NCBI GenBank assembly: GCA_964348665.1
Contig: CAYGDP010000010.1
Span: forward strand, 69,205 to 133,204
Reading direction: 5' to 3'
DNA: 64,000 bases
Source of the DNA: CAYGDP01 sp964348665
GTDB taxonomy: Bacteria; Verrucomicrobiota; Verrucomicrobiia; Palsa-1439; CAYGDP01
Shown here: positions 39,801-47,465 of the stretch, piece after piece
How the letters are laid out: every line of letters starts with the position of its first letter
Numbering within the stretch: the stretch's first letter is position 1
Notes under the pieces: model-generated
The model's input: the letters and a program-made list of their open reading frames with translations, nothing else
Database searches by the model: none
Told to the model about the DNA's origin: nothing
Program-made: the position numbers and the translations under genes

Positions 39801-41384
39801 TCACCTTTTCTGTACGACGTATAGACGTGTCATCGTCGCGATGTAAAGAGTGCCGTTGGCGGCGGTAGCGGTGGCGCTGATGGGATCGGTTAGTTTGATG
39901 TGGCTGATGATTTTTTTCTCGCGGCTGGCCGCCAACACCCAGAAATCGCCGCGTCGCGTGCCAACGTACACTTTGCCATCGGCGACCAAGGGTGAAGCCC
40001 ACATGTCGCCCTTGGCGTCGTGCGTCCAAATGCCGCTCCCGGTCTCGGCGTCAACGCAATGAACGGTGTTCTGGGAGTCGGTGACAAAAACCATCCCATC
40101 CTGCACGGCGGGCGTCGAAAGCGTGTGATACCCGAGTGGATACGACCACAGTTCCTTGCCGCTGGCGGCGTCGAGACACTTGAGCCACGCGGCGTTCTTT
40201 CCCCAGAACACATCGCCACCGCCCGCAACAAACACGCAGTTTTTGAGAAAGACGGGCATCCCATAAATATTACTCGGCCCCTCTCGACGATTGGTCGTGT
40301 AACGATGGACATTTTCCTTCGGGCCTGTGGGGTCGGGATCGAATTGCCAAACTTTTTTTAGAATCGCTGGCTCTAATCCATTGTAACGGCGGTCTGTGAC
40401 CGCCGAATTGCCCGAACGGCGCTCATAGAGCGCCGCTACAGGTTCAAACGAATACACGATGCCGTTGCCGCCTGCAAAGATGACGAGCGGCGTTTTTCCG
40501 GCTTTGCCCAACGACGGTGATGACCATGTGCAATGGAAAATGTTCGGGCCGATAGGCTCACCGTCGCGCGCCAGGAGTTGACCCGTTTTCTTGTCGAGCA
40601 CGACAAGGCTGGGCGCATCAGGCTTGCGAATCTTTCGATGAGTGTTGTCAACGCCGTTGCCGGTATTGACGTAGAGATGCGAGCCATCGAGCAAGATCGA
40701 GCAGTGCGCCGCGTCGTGCGGCCAGATGCCGACGCCTGCGACTAAGTCGTAAATCCAAAGGATATCCGCGTCAGCCTGCCCCAAAGCCGCTTGCAGGGTC
40801 GCGCTCGGCTCGGTCGGAGACACCCCCTTCGGCGTCATATGCGCGGCTTCATCGCGGAAAGGGCCATCATTACCATTGGCCATGCCGCGCGCGTCGAGAC
40901 ACATCACTTCGCCGCGATTGGTGACGACATAGACGCGGTCGCCTTCAACCGTCACGGGCGAGGAAATGCCGGTATCCGTCCAATCCATATACGGGTCTTC
41001 GGCAATTTTCGGCACGATGAGTTGCCAAAGCAATCGTCCGTCTTTTTCGTCAAAACACATCAACACCCCGCGGTCGCCCTTGTGGCGCGGATCGCGCGGT
41101 TCGCCGTTGTTCGTGCCGATATAGACGCGCCCGCCCGCGACAATCGGAGTCGAATGCGTCTGGGTACCAAGCTGCGCCGACCATTTCACGTTTGCGCCGG
41201 ACTTTGGGTCGAACGAATCGGGCAAACCGCGCTCGACCGAAACCATGTTGCGGGAATGTTTTTCGCCCCATTGCGGTTGATCGGCGGCGTGCGCCGTCAA
41301 ACTCCAAACTCCAAGCGCCAAACTCCAAAGAAAGTTCAAATTCCAAGCATCAAAATTCCGCTTTGGGTATTTTGCATTGAGCAT
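39801..41384 (-). CDS. Secreted PQQ-like beta-propeller repeat protein
   Basis: A 527-residue secreted beta-propeller. Repeated blades such as GGRVYIGTNNGEP, GDRVYVVTNRGEVMCLDARG, GSHLYVNTGNGVD, NTVHCVDAETGSGIW and DGKVYVGTRRGDFWVL are of the PQQ/WD-like type seen in outer-membrane or periplasmic scaffold and dehydrogenase-like proteins; the PQQ-dehydrogenase catalytic residues are not evident, so a binding or scaffold role is likely. Two repeat insertions shape the protein: residues about 9-29 of the signal peptide come from a family A repeat, and residues about 315-335 from a palindromic repeat inside one blade. The stop codon lies in a small hairpin (AAGGTGA/TCACCTT, about 39783-39806). 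Confidence 0.85.
   Translation of the reverse strand: MLNAKYPKRNFDAWNLNFLWSLALGVWSLTAHAADQPQWGEKHSRNMVSVERGLPDSFDPKSGANVKWSAQLGTQTHSTPIVAGGRVYIGTNNGEPRDPRHKGDRGVLMCFDEKDGRLLWQLIVPKIAEDPYMDWTDTGISSPVTVEGDRVYVVTNRGEVMCLDARGMANGNDGPFRDEAAHMTPKGVSPTEPSATLQAALGQADADILWIYDLVAGVGIWPHDAAHCSILLDGSHLYVNTGNGVDNTHRKIRKPDAPSLVVLDKKTGQLLARDGEPIGPNIFHCTWSSPSLGKAGKTPLVIFAGGNGIVYSFEPVAALYERRSGNSAVTDRRYNGLEPAILKKVWQFDPDPTGPKENVHRYTTNRREGPSNIYGMPVFLKNCVFVAGGGDVFWGKNAAWLKCLDAASGKELWSYPLGYHTLSTPAVQDGMVFVTDSQNTVHCVDAETGSGIWTHDAKGDMWASPLVADGKVYVGTRRGDFWVLAASREKKIISHIKLTDPISATATAANGTLYIATMTRLYVVQKR
40382..40440. repeat. TGTAACGGCG/CGCCGCTACA palindromic repeat inside the PQQ gene
   Basis: The 59-bp unit has inverted ends TGTAACGGCG and CGCCGCTACA and two inner hairpins, CGGCGGTC-TGT-GACCGCCG and CGGCGCTC-ATA-GAGCGCCG. 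It encodes PVAALYERRSGNSAVTDRRY in frame within a propeller blade. It resembles the unit at 19417-19468. Confidence 0.8.
41298..41360. repeat. Family A repeat encoding the PQQ-protein signal peptide
   Basis: The words AAACTCCAAACTCCAAGCGC and CAAACTCCAAAGAAAGTTCA match other family A copies. On the coding strand they give FLWSLALGVWSL, the hydrophobic core of the signal peptide, which ends at a normal AHA-A cleavage site. Confidence 0.7.
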
Positions 41385-41422
41385 TGGTGGTTATTGGGGA
41401 ATTAAGGGTTCGGGTTGAGGGG

Positions 41423-42733
41423 TCACTTGTTTCGCTTTAAATGTTTGTCCGCGAAATTCAAATACTGCTCCCAATCGTAATCAGTGACATCGTGCTTTCC
41501 TTTGCGAATGTGATAGCCGATCGTGCCACCAACCGGCGTGTCGAGCGCAGGCATGTCGCCGATTCCAAGGCCGTCCTTGCCGAAGAGGGCGTACACGGGT
41601 TCGGCATGTTTTGCCGCGAGAAACTCGCCGAGCGGGTCGGCCCATTTGTCTTCCGACGCGCTGGCGACATAGACGGGACGCGGCGCGATGAGCGCGATCA
41701 ATTCGTGCGCGTCCACAGGCAAATCGTTCTCGCGGTCATTGTATTGCTTGAAATTCCCACAAAACCAGTGCGGAAAACTCTTATTCAAGTTCGCCGTCCG
41801 TTCGCCAAAACACCGTCGCGCCAGTGCCGCGCCACCTTCTCCTGAATTATTGGAGATGACCAGCGCGAACCGCTCGTCTTGCGCGCCTGCCCAGAGCGAG
41901 GTCTTGCCGAGCCGCGAATGACCGATCGCGGCCACGCGCTTGGAATCAATCGCGCGATCTTTCTCGAGATAATCCAGCGCGCGGCTTAAACCCCACCCCC
42001 ACGCGCCAATCGCGCCCCAGTCGTTGCGCTCAAACTCGCTGTCGCCTTGCTCGCGCAGATAATATCCGCGCACGCCGTCCTTCCAGCCGTCGACGTGATC
42101 CGGCTCGATATCGCCATAGTAAATTGTTGCTACCGCGTAGCCGCGCGAGAGAATTTTTTCCACCGACCAACGGTCTGCCTCGCTGCCGCGCGATTTCTCG
42201 GTGGCGCGATTATTGACGATCCCCTCGTCTTTGTTATTGCGCATCCAGCGCTGCGACAGCGTGATCCCGGGATCGGAATGAATCGCGTGGTTTCCCTCGA
42301 AGTTCAGCCCCAGAAAGGCTGGCACGGGTTTTGGGGCGTCGTTGGGCAAGTACAGGAGAATGGTCATGCTCGGCCCATCTTTTTTGCCCGTAAAATGAAC
42401 AGTGATTTCTTTGCGCGTGGCTTTGCCGCCGAGCGCGGTTTTGTCAATCGAAGTCACTTCGAACTTCATCCCGCGTGGGCGTGGATGGATGCGTCCATAG
42501 ACCTGCGACTCGAACAACTCCAGGATTTCCGGTCGTCGCGATTTGCGCCAGGATTTTACGTCGGTGACTTTCTTGCCATTGGCGAGCGCGAGCGGGTCTG
42601 GCAACGTGTAGGCAGGCACTTTCGCCTCGTCGTAATTGGGGGCGGCCGTCTGGGCTTTCGCATTCCTCATCGCACCGCATAATAGCGCGAGGACGACAAA
42701 CGACACGAACTTTTTCATACGATATGTTTTCAT
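41423..42733 (-). CDS. Glucuronoyl esterase-like CE15 family hydrolase
   Basis: A 436-residue secreted alpha/beta hydrolase with signal peptide (about 7-27). The nucleophile elbow GHSRLGK (serine near 273) and the following WAGAQDERFALVISNNSGEGG block match carbohydrate esterase family 15, which cuts the ester between glucuronate and lignin alcohols; the C-terminal HDVTDYDW holds the catalytic histidine. The family consensus is GCSRxGK; the H variant occurs in many bacterial members. It may act on glucuronate esters in algal or plant glycans here. The ATG at 42733 forms an ATGA overlap with sulfatase 7, so it is translationally coupled to it. Confidence 0.85.
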   Translation of the reverse strand: MKTYRMKKFVSFVVLALLCGAMRNAKAQTAAPNYDEAKVPAYTLPDPLALANGKKVTDVKSWRKSRRPEILELFESQVYGRIHPRPRGMKFEVTSIDKTALGGKATRKEITVHFTGKKDGPSMTILLYLPNDAPKPVPAFLGLNFEGNHAIHSDPGITLSQRWMRNNKDEGIVNNRATEKSRGSEADRWSVEKILSRGYAVATIYYGDIEPDHVDGWKDGVRGYYLREQGDSEFERNDWGAIGAWGWGLSRALDYLEKDRAIDSKRVAAIGHSRLGKTSLWAGAQDERFALVISNNSGEGGAALARRCFGERTANLNKSFPHWFCGNFKQYNDRENDLPVDAHELIALIAPRPVYVASASEDKWADPLGEFLAAKHAEPVYALFGKDGLGIGDMPALDTPVGGTIGYHIRKGKHDVTDYDWEQYLNFADKHLKRNK

Positions 42734-44241
42734 GGTAGCTTTTCGATCGCATACCCTTTGTTGGGATGGGTTCCTTCCTTGGTGACGCCTTTGCGGGCGG
42801 CCAATTCGGGTGGTTCGAGCGTACTGCCTTGATCGTGGGTGTCCTCGATCCATTTTTCCAAAACAACGCGAAGGCGAGCAAGGGTTCTTTTATGTCTCGG
42901 AGAGTCAGCAAGATTGTTGATTTCGTGCGGGTCGCGCGCGAGGTCGTAGAGTTCTTCGGCGGGCATTGTCGGTTGGCAGAGAAATTCCTGCGCGGGTGTG
43001 AGCTTGCCGGCCGCGTGCAGTTCTTTCAGCAAATTCCAAACGGGATACGATTTGATTTTGTAATCGTTGGGTTGCAGGAAGGGATGGTCGGGCGTGAAGT
43101 TGCGGATGTACCGGTACCGCTCGTCGCGGACGGTGCGGAACCGGAAAACGGTCTCATCGCAGCGGTCGCGCGCGCCAAATACGAATTGACGCATCGGCTC
43201 GGCGAGGTCGCCGAGGAAAATCTGTCCTTCCATCTTGGGCGGTTTCGGTGCACCTGCCAACGAGAGCATTGTCGGCGCAAGATCAATGGAAGATAGGAGA
43301 CGGTCGTCCACCCGCCCCGCCTTGATTTGCTTTGGCGCGTAGAAATTCTTTGGCCAGCGAACCATCATCGGCGCGTGCAATCCGCTGTCGTAGCAAAATT
43401 GTTTGCCGCGCACGTGCGCCTGGCCATTGTCGGCGAAGAAGACAATGACGGTGTCGTTCGCCAGTCCATCGGTCTCCAATTGTTTCAGCACGAGACCGAC
43501 TTTGCGGTCTAGTTCGGTCGCGGCGTCGAGATATTTCGCCCAGTCCTCCCGCGCGACGGGATGGTCCGGCGTCCACGGTGGCAGGACGACTTTCGCGGGA
43601 TCGGCGCGTTTTGGCGCGCGAAAGGCGCGATGGGTTTCCTGGAAGTTGATCTGGGCAAAAAACGGTTGTTGCGTCTTTAAATCCGCCCAGCGGTCGGAAT
43701 CGAACGGTTTGCCGTCGAAATTAAAATTCCAATCGGTTTTCGCTGTCCCCTTGAAACCCAAATCGGCAGGCAGTTCGCGCAGGTTCGCGGTGAAATATCC
43801 CGCGTCCCGCATCCAATTGGTCAGCAATCGCACGCCGTCGGGCAGCGTGTAGCCGTCGTCGCGATGACTGCGGTGGTTGTGCGCGCCGATGGTGGTTTGA
43901 TACATTCCTGTCATGAATGCCGAGCGGCTCGGCGAACAAACGGGCGCGGTGGTGAAGAATCGCGTGTAGCGCACGCCGTCGCGAGCGAGTTGATCGAGGT
44001 TGGGTGTCCAGACCTGCTTCGTTCCGTAGCAGCCGAGATGGGGACCGAAATCTTCCGCGATGAGCCAAAGGATGTTCGGCTTCGCGGCTTCCACCGCAAA
44101 GCCGAAAGTTCCAAATCCCAAACTCCAAATCCCAAAGAAACTCCAAACTACAAGCACCAAGCGCCAGATTCCGTTCCCCGCATAGCGGCTTGAGGCTTGA
44201 AATTTCCGTGAAGTTTGAAGCTTGAGACTTGGGGTTTTCAC
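42730..44241 (-). CDS. Type I sulfatase 7 (secreted), signal peptide built from repeat DNA
   Basis: A 503-residue sulfatase starting at GTG 44241, which forms a GTGA overlap with the Gfo/Idh/MocA stop; no better start exists, and the frame further upstream only mirrors the neighbouring gene. Residues 1-46 (KTPSLKLQTS, then IWRLVLVVWSFFGIWSLGFG) are entirely encoded by family A repeat DNA and work as a signal peptide with cleavage near VEAA at 50-53. The domain then opens with PNILWLIAEDFGPHLG (ED variant, as in sulfatase 1), CSPSR from C102 and FFADNGQAHVRGK. Sulfatases 1 and 7 are close paralogues by these motifs. The CE15 esterase follows with ATGA overlap. Confidence 0.9.
   Translation of the reverse strand: MKTPSLKLQTSRKFQASSRYAGNGIWRLVLVVWSFFGIWSLGFGTFGFAVEAAKPNILWLIAEDFGPHLGCYGTKQVWTPNLDQLARDGVRYTRFFTTAPVCSPSRSAFMTGMYQTTIGAHNHRSHRDDGYTLPDGVRLLTNWMRDAGYFTANLRELPADLGFKGTAKTDWNFNFDGKPFDSDRWADLKTQQPFFAQINFQETHRAFRAPKRADPAKVVLPPWTPDHPVAREDWAKYLDAATELDRKVGLVLKQLETDGLANDTVIVFFADNGQAHVRGKQFCYDSGLHAPMMVRWPKNFYAPKQIKAGRVDDRLLSSIDLAPTMLSLAGAPKPPKMEGQIFLGDLAEPMRQFVFGARDRCDETVFRFRTVRDERYRYIRNFTPDHPFLQPNDYKIKSYPVWNLLKELHAAGKLTPAQEFLCQPTMPAEELYDLARDPHEINNLADSPRHKRTLARLRVVLEKWIEDTHDQGSTLEPPELAARKGVTKEGTHPNKGYAIEKLP
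44101..44238. repeat. Family A repeat encoding the sulfatase 7 signal peptide
   Basis: The left part (44107-44160) reads AGTTCCAAATCCCAAACTCC and CAAATCCCAAAGAAACTCCA; the right part (44190-44238) reads the other way (GGCTTGAAATTTCCGTGAAG, TTTGAAGCTTGAGACTTGGG). It is an imperfect inverted pair spanning the start codon region of sulfatase 7 and abutting the stop of the preceding gene. Confidence 0.7.
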
Positions 44242-45593
44242 GTCAGCTTCCACCCCTTGCGATACTCGCGGCCGATGTAGCGGTCGGCTTCGGGACATTT
44301 GCGGGCTTGGAGCCGTTTGGCGTCCCAGTCCAATTTCTTGCCAACCCGATACGCGACATTGCCGAGGTGATTGGCGATGGTGAGAGCGCCGGCGTAATCG
44401 AAGTGACAAGTCGTAGGGGCGCCGGTTTTGCAGGCATGAATCCATTCGGCGTGATGACCGAGTGATTTGGGGATGAACGGGTCGGGTCGTTTGAAATCCT
44501 TGAACTGGTCTTCGGGCAATAAAATATGCCGGTCGTAATCGGAGAGCAACATCCCTTTGTCGCCAATAAACAGCATGCCATTTTTCCAATGGGGAACTTT
44601 GTTCTCCGTAAATTGCGATGGTTTCACGTCGCCCTGATACCAGTGCAACGTCAGCGGCGGCATTTTTTCCCGGGCGGCATAGGTATATACCGCGTGCATC
44701 GTGGCAGGCGCGATTTCGGGATGGGGCGGCGGGCCATCGGCTTCCACGGTGAGCGGTGTCCCCAGCTTTAGCGCCCAGAAGGGCAGATCGTTCATGTGAC
44801 TGCCCAGGTCGCTCATGGTGCCATTGCCGAAATCCCACCAGCGATACCATTTGGGTCCCGGCCAATAAACCTCGTGGAAAGGCCGGAACGGCGCAGGGCC
44901 AATCCACAAATCCCAGTCTAAACCTGCTGGCACGGGCATCTCGCCTTGCGGGCGCTCCTGGGTCGCGACGATATCACTGTTTTTCTTCGCCGCTTCCGCG
45001 CTCTGCCAACCCCACGCGCGTCCGACCCACACGTGCGCCTCGCGCACCGCGCCGATCGCGCCCGTCTGGATCAACTCGACCACGCGACGAAAATTGTCGC
45101 TGGCGTGGATCTGCGTGCCCATCTGCGTGGCGATTTTCGCTTTGCGCGCGGCCTCGGTGATCACGCGCACTTCGGAAATGTTGTGCGCCAACGGTTTCTC
45201 GCAATAGACGTGCTTGCGCAGTTGCAACGCGGGCAACGTCGCGAACGCGTGGGTGTGTTCGGTGGTGCTAACCACGACTGCATCGAAATTTTTGGCATCA
45301 TCATAGACGCGACGGAAGTCGGTGAATTTCTTTGCCTGCGGAAATTTCTGCGCCGCGGCGTCGAGATTGCGCTGATTCACATCGCAGAGCGCGACGATGT
45401 TTTCGCTGCGGACATCATTGGCATTGCTCCCGCCACGTCCGCCGGCGCCAATGACGGCGATGTTGAGTTTGCTATTGAGATTCTGTCCGCGTAGAAAGGC
45501 GGGCGCGCCGAGCAAGACAGCGCCGGTGGCCAGCGACCCGCGTTGCAAGAACTGGCGGCGCGAAACCCGAGCGGCAGACGTTCTAGCGCTCAC
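44238..45593 (-). CDS. Tat-exported Gfo/Idh/MocA family oxidoreductase
   Basis: A 451-residue NAD(P)-dependent sugar oxidoreductase with a twin-arginine signal (SRRQFLQRGSLATGAVLLG near 11-29), so it is exported folded with its cofactor. The Rossmann motif is NIAVIGAGGRGG and the family motif is CEKPLAHN. These exported members are abundant in Planctomycetes and Verrucomicrobia polysaccharide clusters and convert sugar rings, some by redox-cycling glycoside cleavage. I prefer GTG 45593 over ATG 45689: it places the Tat motif normally and leaves 126 bp for promoters before the divergent TPR gene. It heads the coupled run Gfo-sulfatase 7-CE15. Confidence 0.87.
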   Translation of the reverse strand: MSARTSAARVSRRQFLQRGSLATGAVLLGAPAFLRGQNLNSKLNIAVIGAGGRGGSNANDVRSENIVALCDVNQRNLDAAAQKFPQAKKFTDFRRVYDDAKNFDAVVVSTTEHTHAFATLPALQLRKHVYCEKPLAHNISEVRVITEAARKAKIATQMGTQIHASDNFRRVVELIQTGAIGAVREAHVWVGRAWGWQSAEAAKKNSDIVATQERPQGEMPVPAGLDWDLWIGPAPFRPFHEVYWPGPKWYRWWDFGNGTMSDLGSHMNDLPFWALKLGTPLTVEADGPPPHPEIAPATMHAVYTYAAREKMPPLTLHWYQGDVKPSQFTENKVPHWKNGMLFIGDKGMLLSDYDRHILLPEDQFKDFKRPDPFIPKSLGHHAEWIHACKTGAPTTCHFDYAGALTIANHLGNVAYRVGKKLDWDAKRLQARKCPEADRYIGREYRKGWKLT

Positions 45594-45719
45594 GCGGTTA
45601 TCGTTGCGAAACGGAGCGAATAGTGCAAGACAAAGTTGAGAAAAGCTTCGACTGACACTGGGGCCAGGGTGCTGGGGTTTCAGTAGCACATGCCGATGCC
45701 GTGTGGTAAACTGCCGGCG

Positions 45720-46070
45720 ATGGCGACCCGGGAAGAATTATACGAAGAGGCGATGCAGGATTTTGCTTTGGGCGAGTTTCCCACTGCGGAGGAAAAATTT
45801 CGGCGCGCTTTGGAGCTGGACGCGAATTATTTTGACGCGTGGCACGCGCTAGCCGAGACCCGTTTTCGCCGGGGCGACCTGGACGGCGCGCTTGCGGCTG
45901 GAAAACGCGCGATCGAGTTGAGGCCGGACGATCCGCTGGCGCACACCAGCATGAGCCGGATTTATGTAAAGAAAGGAATGGTGCCCGAAGCGGAGCATCA
46001 CGCCGCCCAGTCACGCATCGCCGGTTGGAAAGAGCAACTGCAAAAGCCAACACCGCCTACGCCGCAGTGA
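45720..46070 (+). CDS. Small TPR repeat protein
   Basis: A 116-residue cytoplasmic protein composed of about two and a half tetratricopeptide repeats: EEAMQDFALGEFPTAEEKFRRALELDANYFDAW, ALAETRFRRGDLDGALAAGKRAIELRPDDPLAH and a following HTSMSRIYVKKGMVPEAEHHA helix pair (each shown here in part). TPRs bind other proteins. No signal peptide. The start is ATG 45720; an upstream in-frame ATG would run into the divergent gene. It faces the TPR-membrane operon (46209 onward) tail to tail, so it may be an associated adaptor, but this is only proximity. Confidence 0.8.
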   Translation: MATREELYEEAMQDFALGEFPTAEEKFRRALELDANYFDAWHALAETRFRRGDLDGALAAGKRAIELRPDDPLAHTSMSRIYVKKGMVPEAEHHAAQSRIAGWKEQLQKPTPPTPQ

Positions 46071-46208
46071 TATGTCCCCAGAATGTCTTGAATCGCTGCG
46101 AGTAGGTGTTTAGAAAAACGGTTTCCAACCTTTGTTGCCATCTCAAAGTAAATCTGATTCAGGGTAACGTAAAGTAATCAGGTTGCTCGGCGCCCATCCA
46201 ATCATCAA

Positions 46209-47465
46209 TTACTTGGTCGGGGTCATCCCGGCCAGGATATTGGCGAGGAATTGCGAGGCGAACAAACCAACGGCCACCAATGTCAGCACGGTTTCCGCCA
46301 TTGGCGATTTGAGGGTCATCAACCAACCAATCGCAGCAATCCCAATGGCCAGCGCCAATGTGTAGAACGCCATCACGCGACGCGGCCAGCCTTCGTGACA
46401 TCGAAACGTCCCGGACAAAGGAATCACCAGAACAAGAAATCCGATCCCGGCGATGATCACACCCGCCATTTTCAGCGCCAGACCCGTTGCCAATGTCAAC
46501 AACCCGACGATAATGCAGCCGCCAAACCAGTTCGTCTCGAAAATTTGCTCGCGCGACAATGCCAATCTCCCGAATCGGTTCAATCGCAGCAATAGGTTGA
46601 ACAATGGATACGCCACCCAGGTCATCACCGCAAACCCGAGATACAATCCCATGAACGGCCACAGGAACGGCGCGAGTTGGGGATTCGTCTTCGCCGTCGC
46701 CGCCAGAAATCGATACGCAATGTAGCCGCCGATAATGATCATCCATTGCTTTCCGCTGTCGAGCTTGCTCATCCAGAGAAAATAACGAAGCATCCAGCGG
46801 TAAATGAAATTGTGCGACTTGAGCGCCTCGACGATTCCCTCCCGCGCCCATTCCATCTCCGGATTAAGCCGGAGCGCCTCTCGAAAATGTTCCATCGCTT
46901 TCTTTGGGTCGCCCCGATCCAGCAATGTCCAACCCTGATTGGCGTGGCTTAACGCATCCTCCGGGTCGCGCCCCAAGGCCGCGTCTATCGTCTGACCCGC
47001 CTCATGCGGACGATCGAGCTTGACCAACGCGATGGCGCGCATGTTGGTGCAGCTCACGTGCTCGGCATCCAGTTCCAGACCCGACTCGGCGGCACCCAGC
47101 GCCGACTGCCAGTCGCGTTTCGATAGGTAGATTTGCGATTTGAGGGCGAAGTAGTCCGCGTCGGCCGGCTGGATCCGAATCGCTTCGTCAATGGACTGCA
47201 ACGCCTCACCGAAACGATTGCGCTGAAAACAGACTACGGCTTGCGTGTAATGCGGGTACGGTTCATCCGGCGCCAGATGAATTGCCTCGCGCGCCTCGGA
47301 TTCCGCTTCGTCGCATTTTTCTCGCGCCGACAGGCACAACGCCAGCGCCGCGTGCGCCGACGCGTCGTTCGGGTCGGTCGCCAACGCCAGCCGCAATTCC
47401 TTTTCGGCAAGCTCATGCTTGCCATGCTGCAACAGCATTTGCGCCCGCGCAAAATGTTCGCTCAT
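46209..47465 (-). CDS. TPR protein with C-terminal membrane domain (paralogue B)
   Basis: A 418-residue protein. Residues 1-215 contain about six TPRs (first: ARAQMLLQHGKHELAEKELR; last: HFREALRLNPEMEWAREGIV). Residues about 240-415 contain five or six membrane helices. It is similar along its length, domain for domain, to the gene just upstream (shared openings MSEHFARA / MSEHLARA and shared YFLWMSKL / YFLWASKF before the membrane part), so the two arose by duplication. ATG 47465 overlaps that gene's stop by ATGA. TPRs should face the cytoplasm where the AAA+ ATPase encoded first in the operon could bind. Family and function are unknown to me. Confidence 0.8.
   Translation of the reverse strand: MSEHFARAQMLLQHGKHELAEKELRLALATDPNDASAHAALALCLSAREKCDEAESEAREAIHLAPDEPYPHYTQAVVCFQRNRFGEALQSIDEAIRIQPADADYFALKSQIYLSKRDWQSALGAAESGLELDAEHVSCTNMRAIALVKLDRPHEAGQTIDAALGRDPEDALSHANQGWTLLDRGDPKKAMEHFREALRLNPEMEWAREGIVEALKSHNFIYRWMLRYFLWMSKLDSGKQWMIIIGGYIAYRFLAATAKTNPQLAPFLWPFMGLYLGFAVMTWVAYPLFNLLLRLNRFGRLALSREQIFETNWFGGCIIVGLLTLATGLALKMAGVIIAGIGFLVLVIPLSGTFRCHEGWPRRVMAFYTLALAIGIAAIGWLMTLKSPMAETVLTLVAVGLFASQFLANILAGMTPTK

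Noticed and set aside
42730..44907. Very long reading frame extending sulfatase 7 by 222 codons upstream
   Set aside because: The extra part lies antisense-free but wholly inside the Gfo/Idh/MocA gene in another frame and has no sulfatase or signal similarity; GTG 44241 gives a coupled start.
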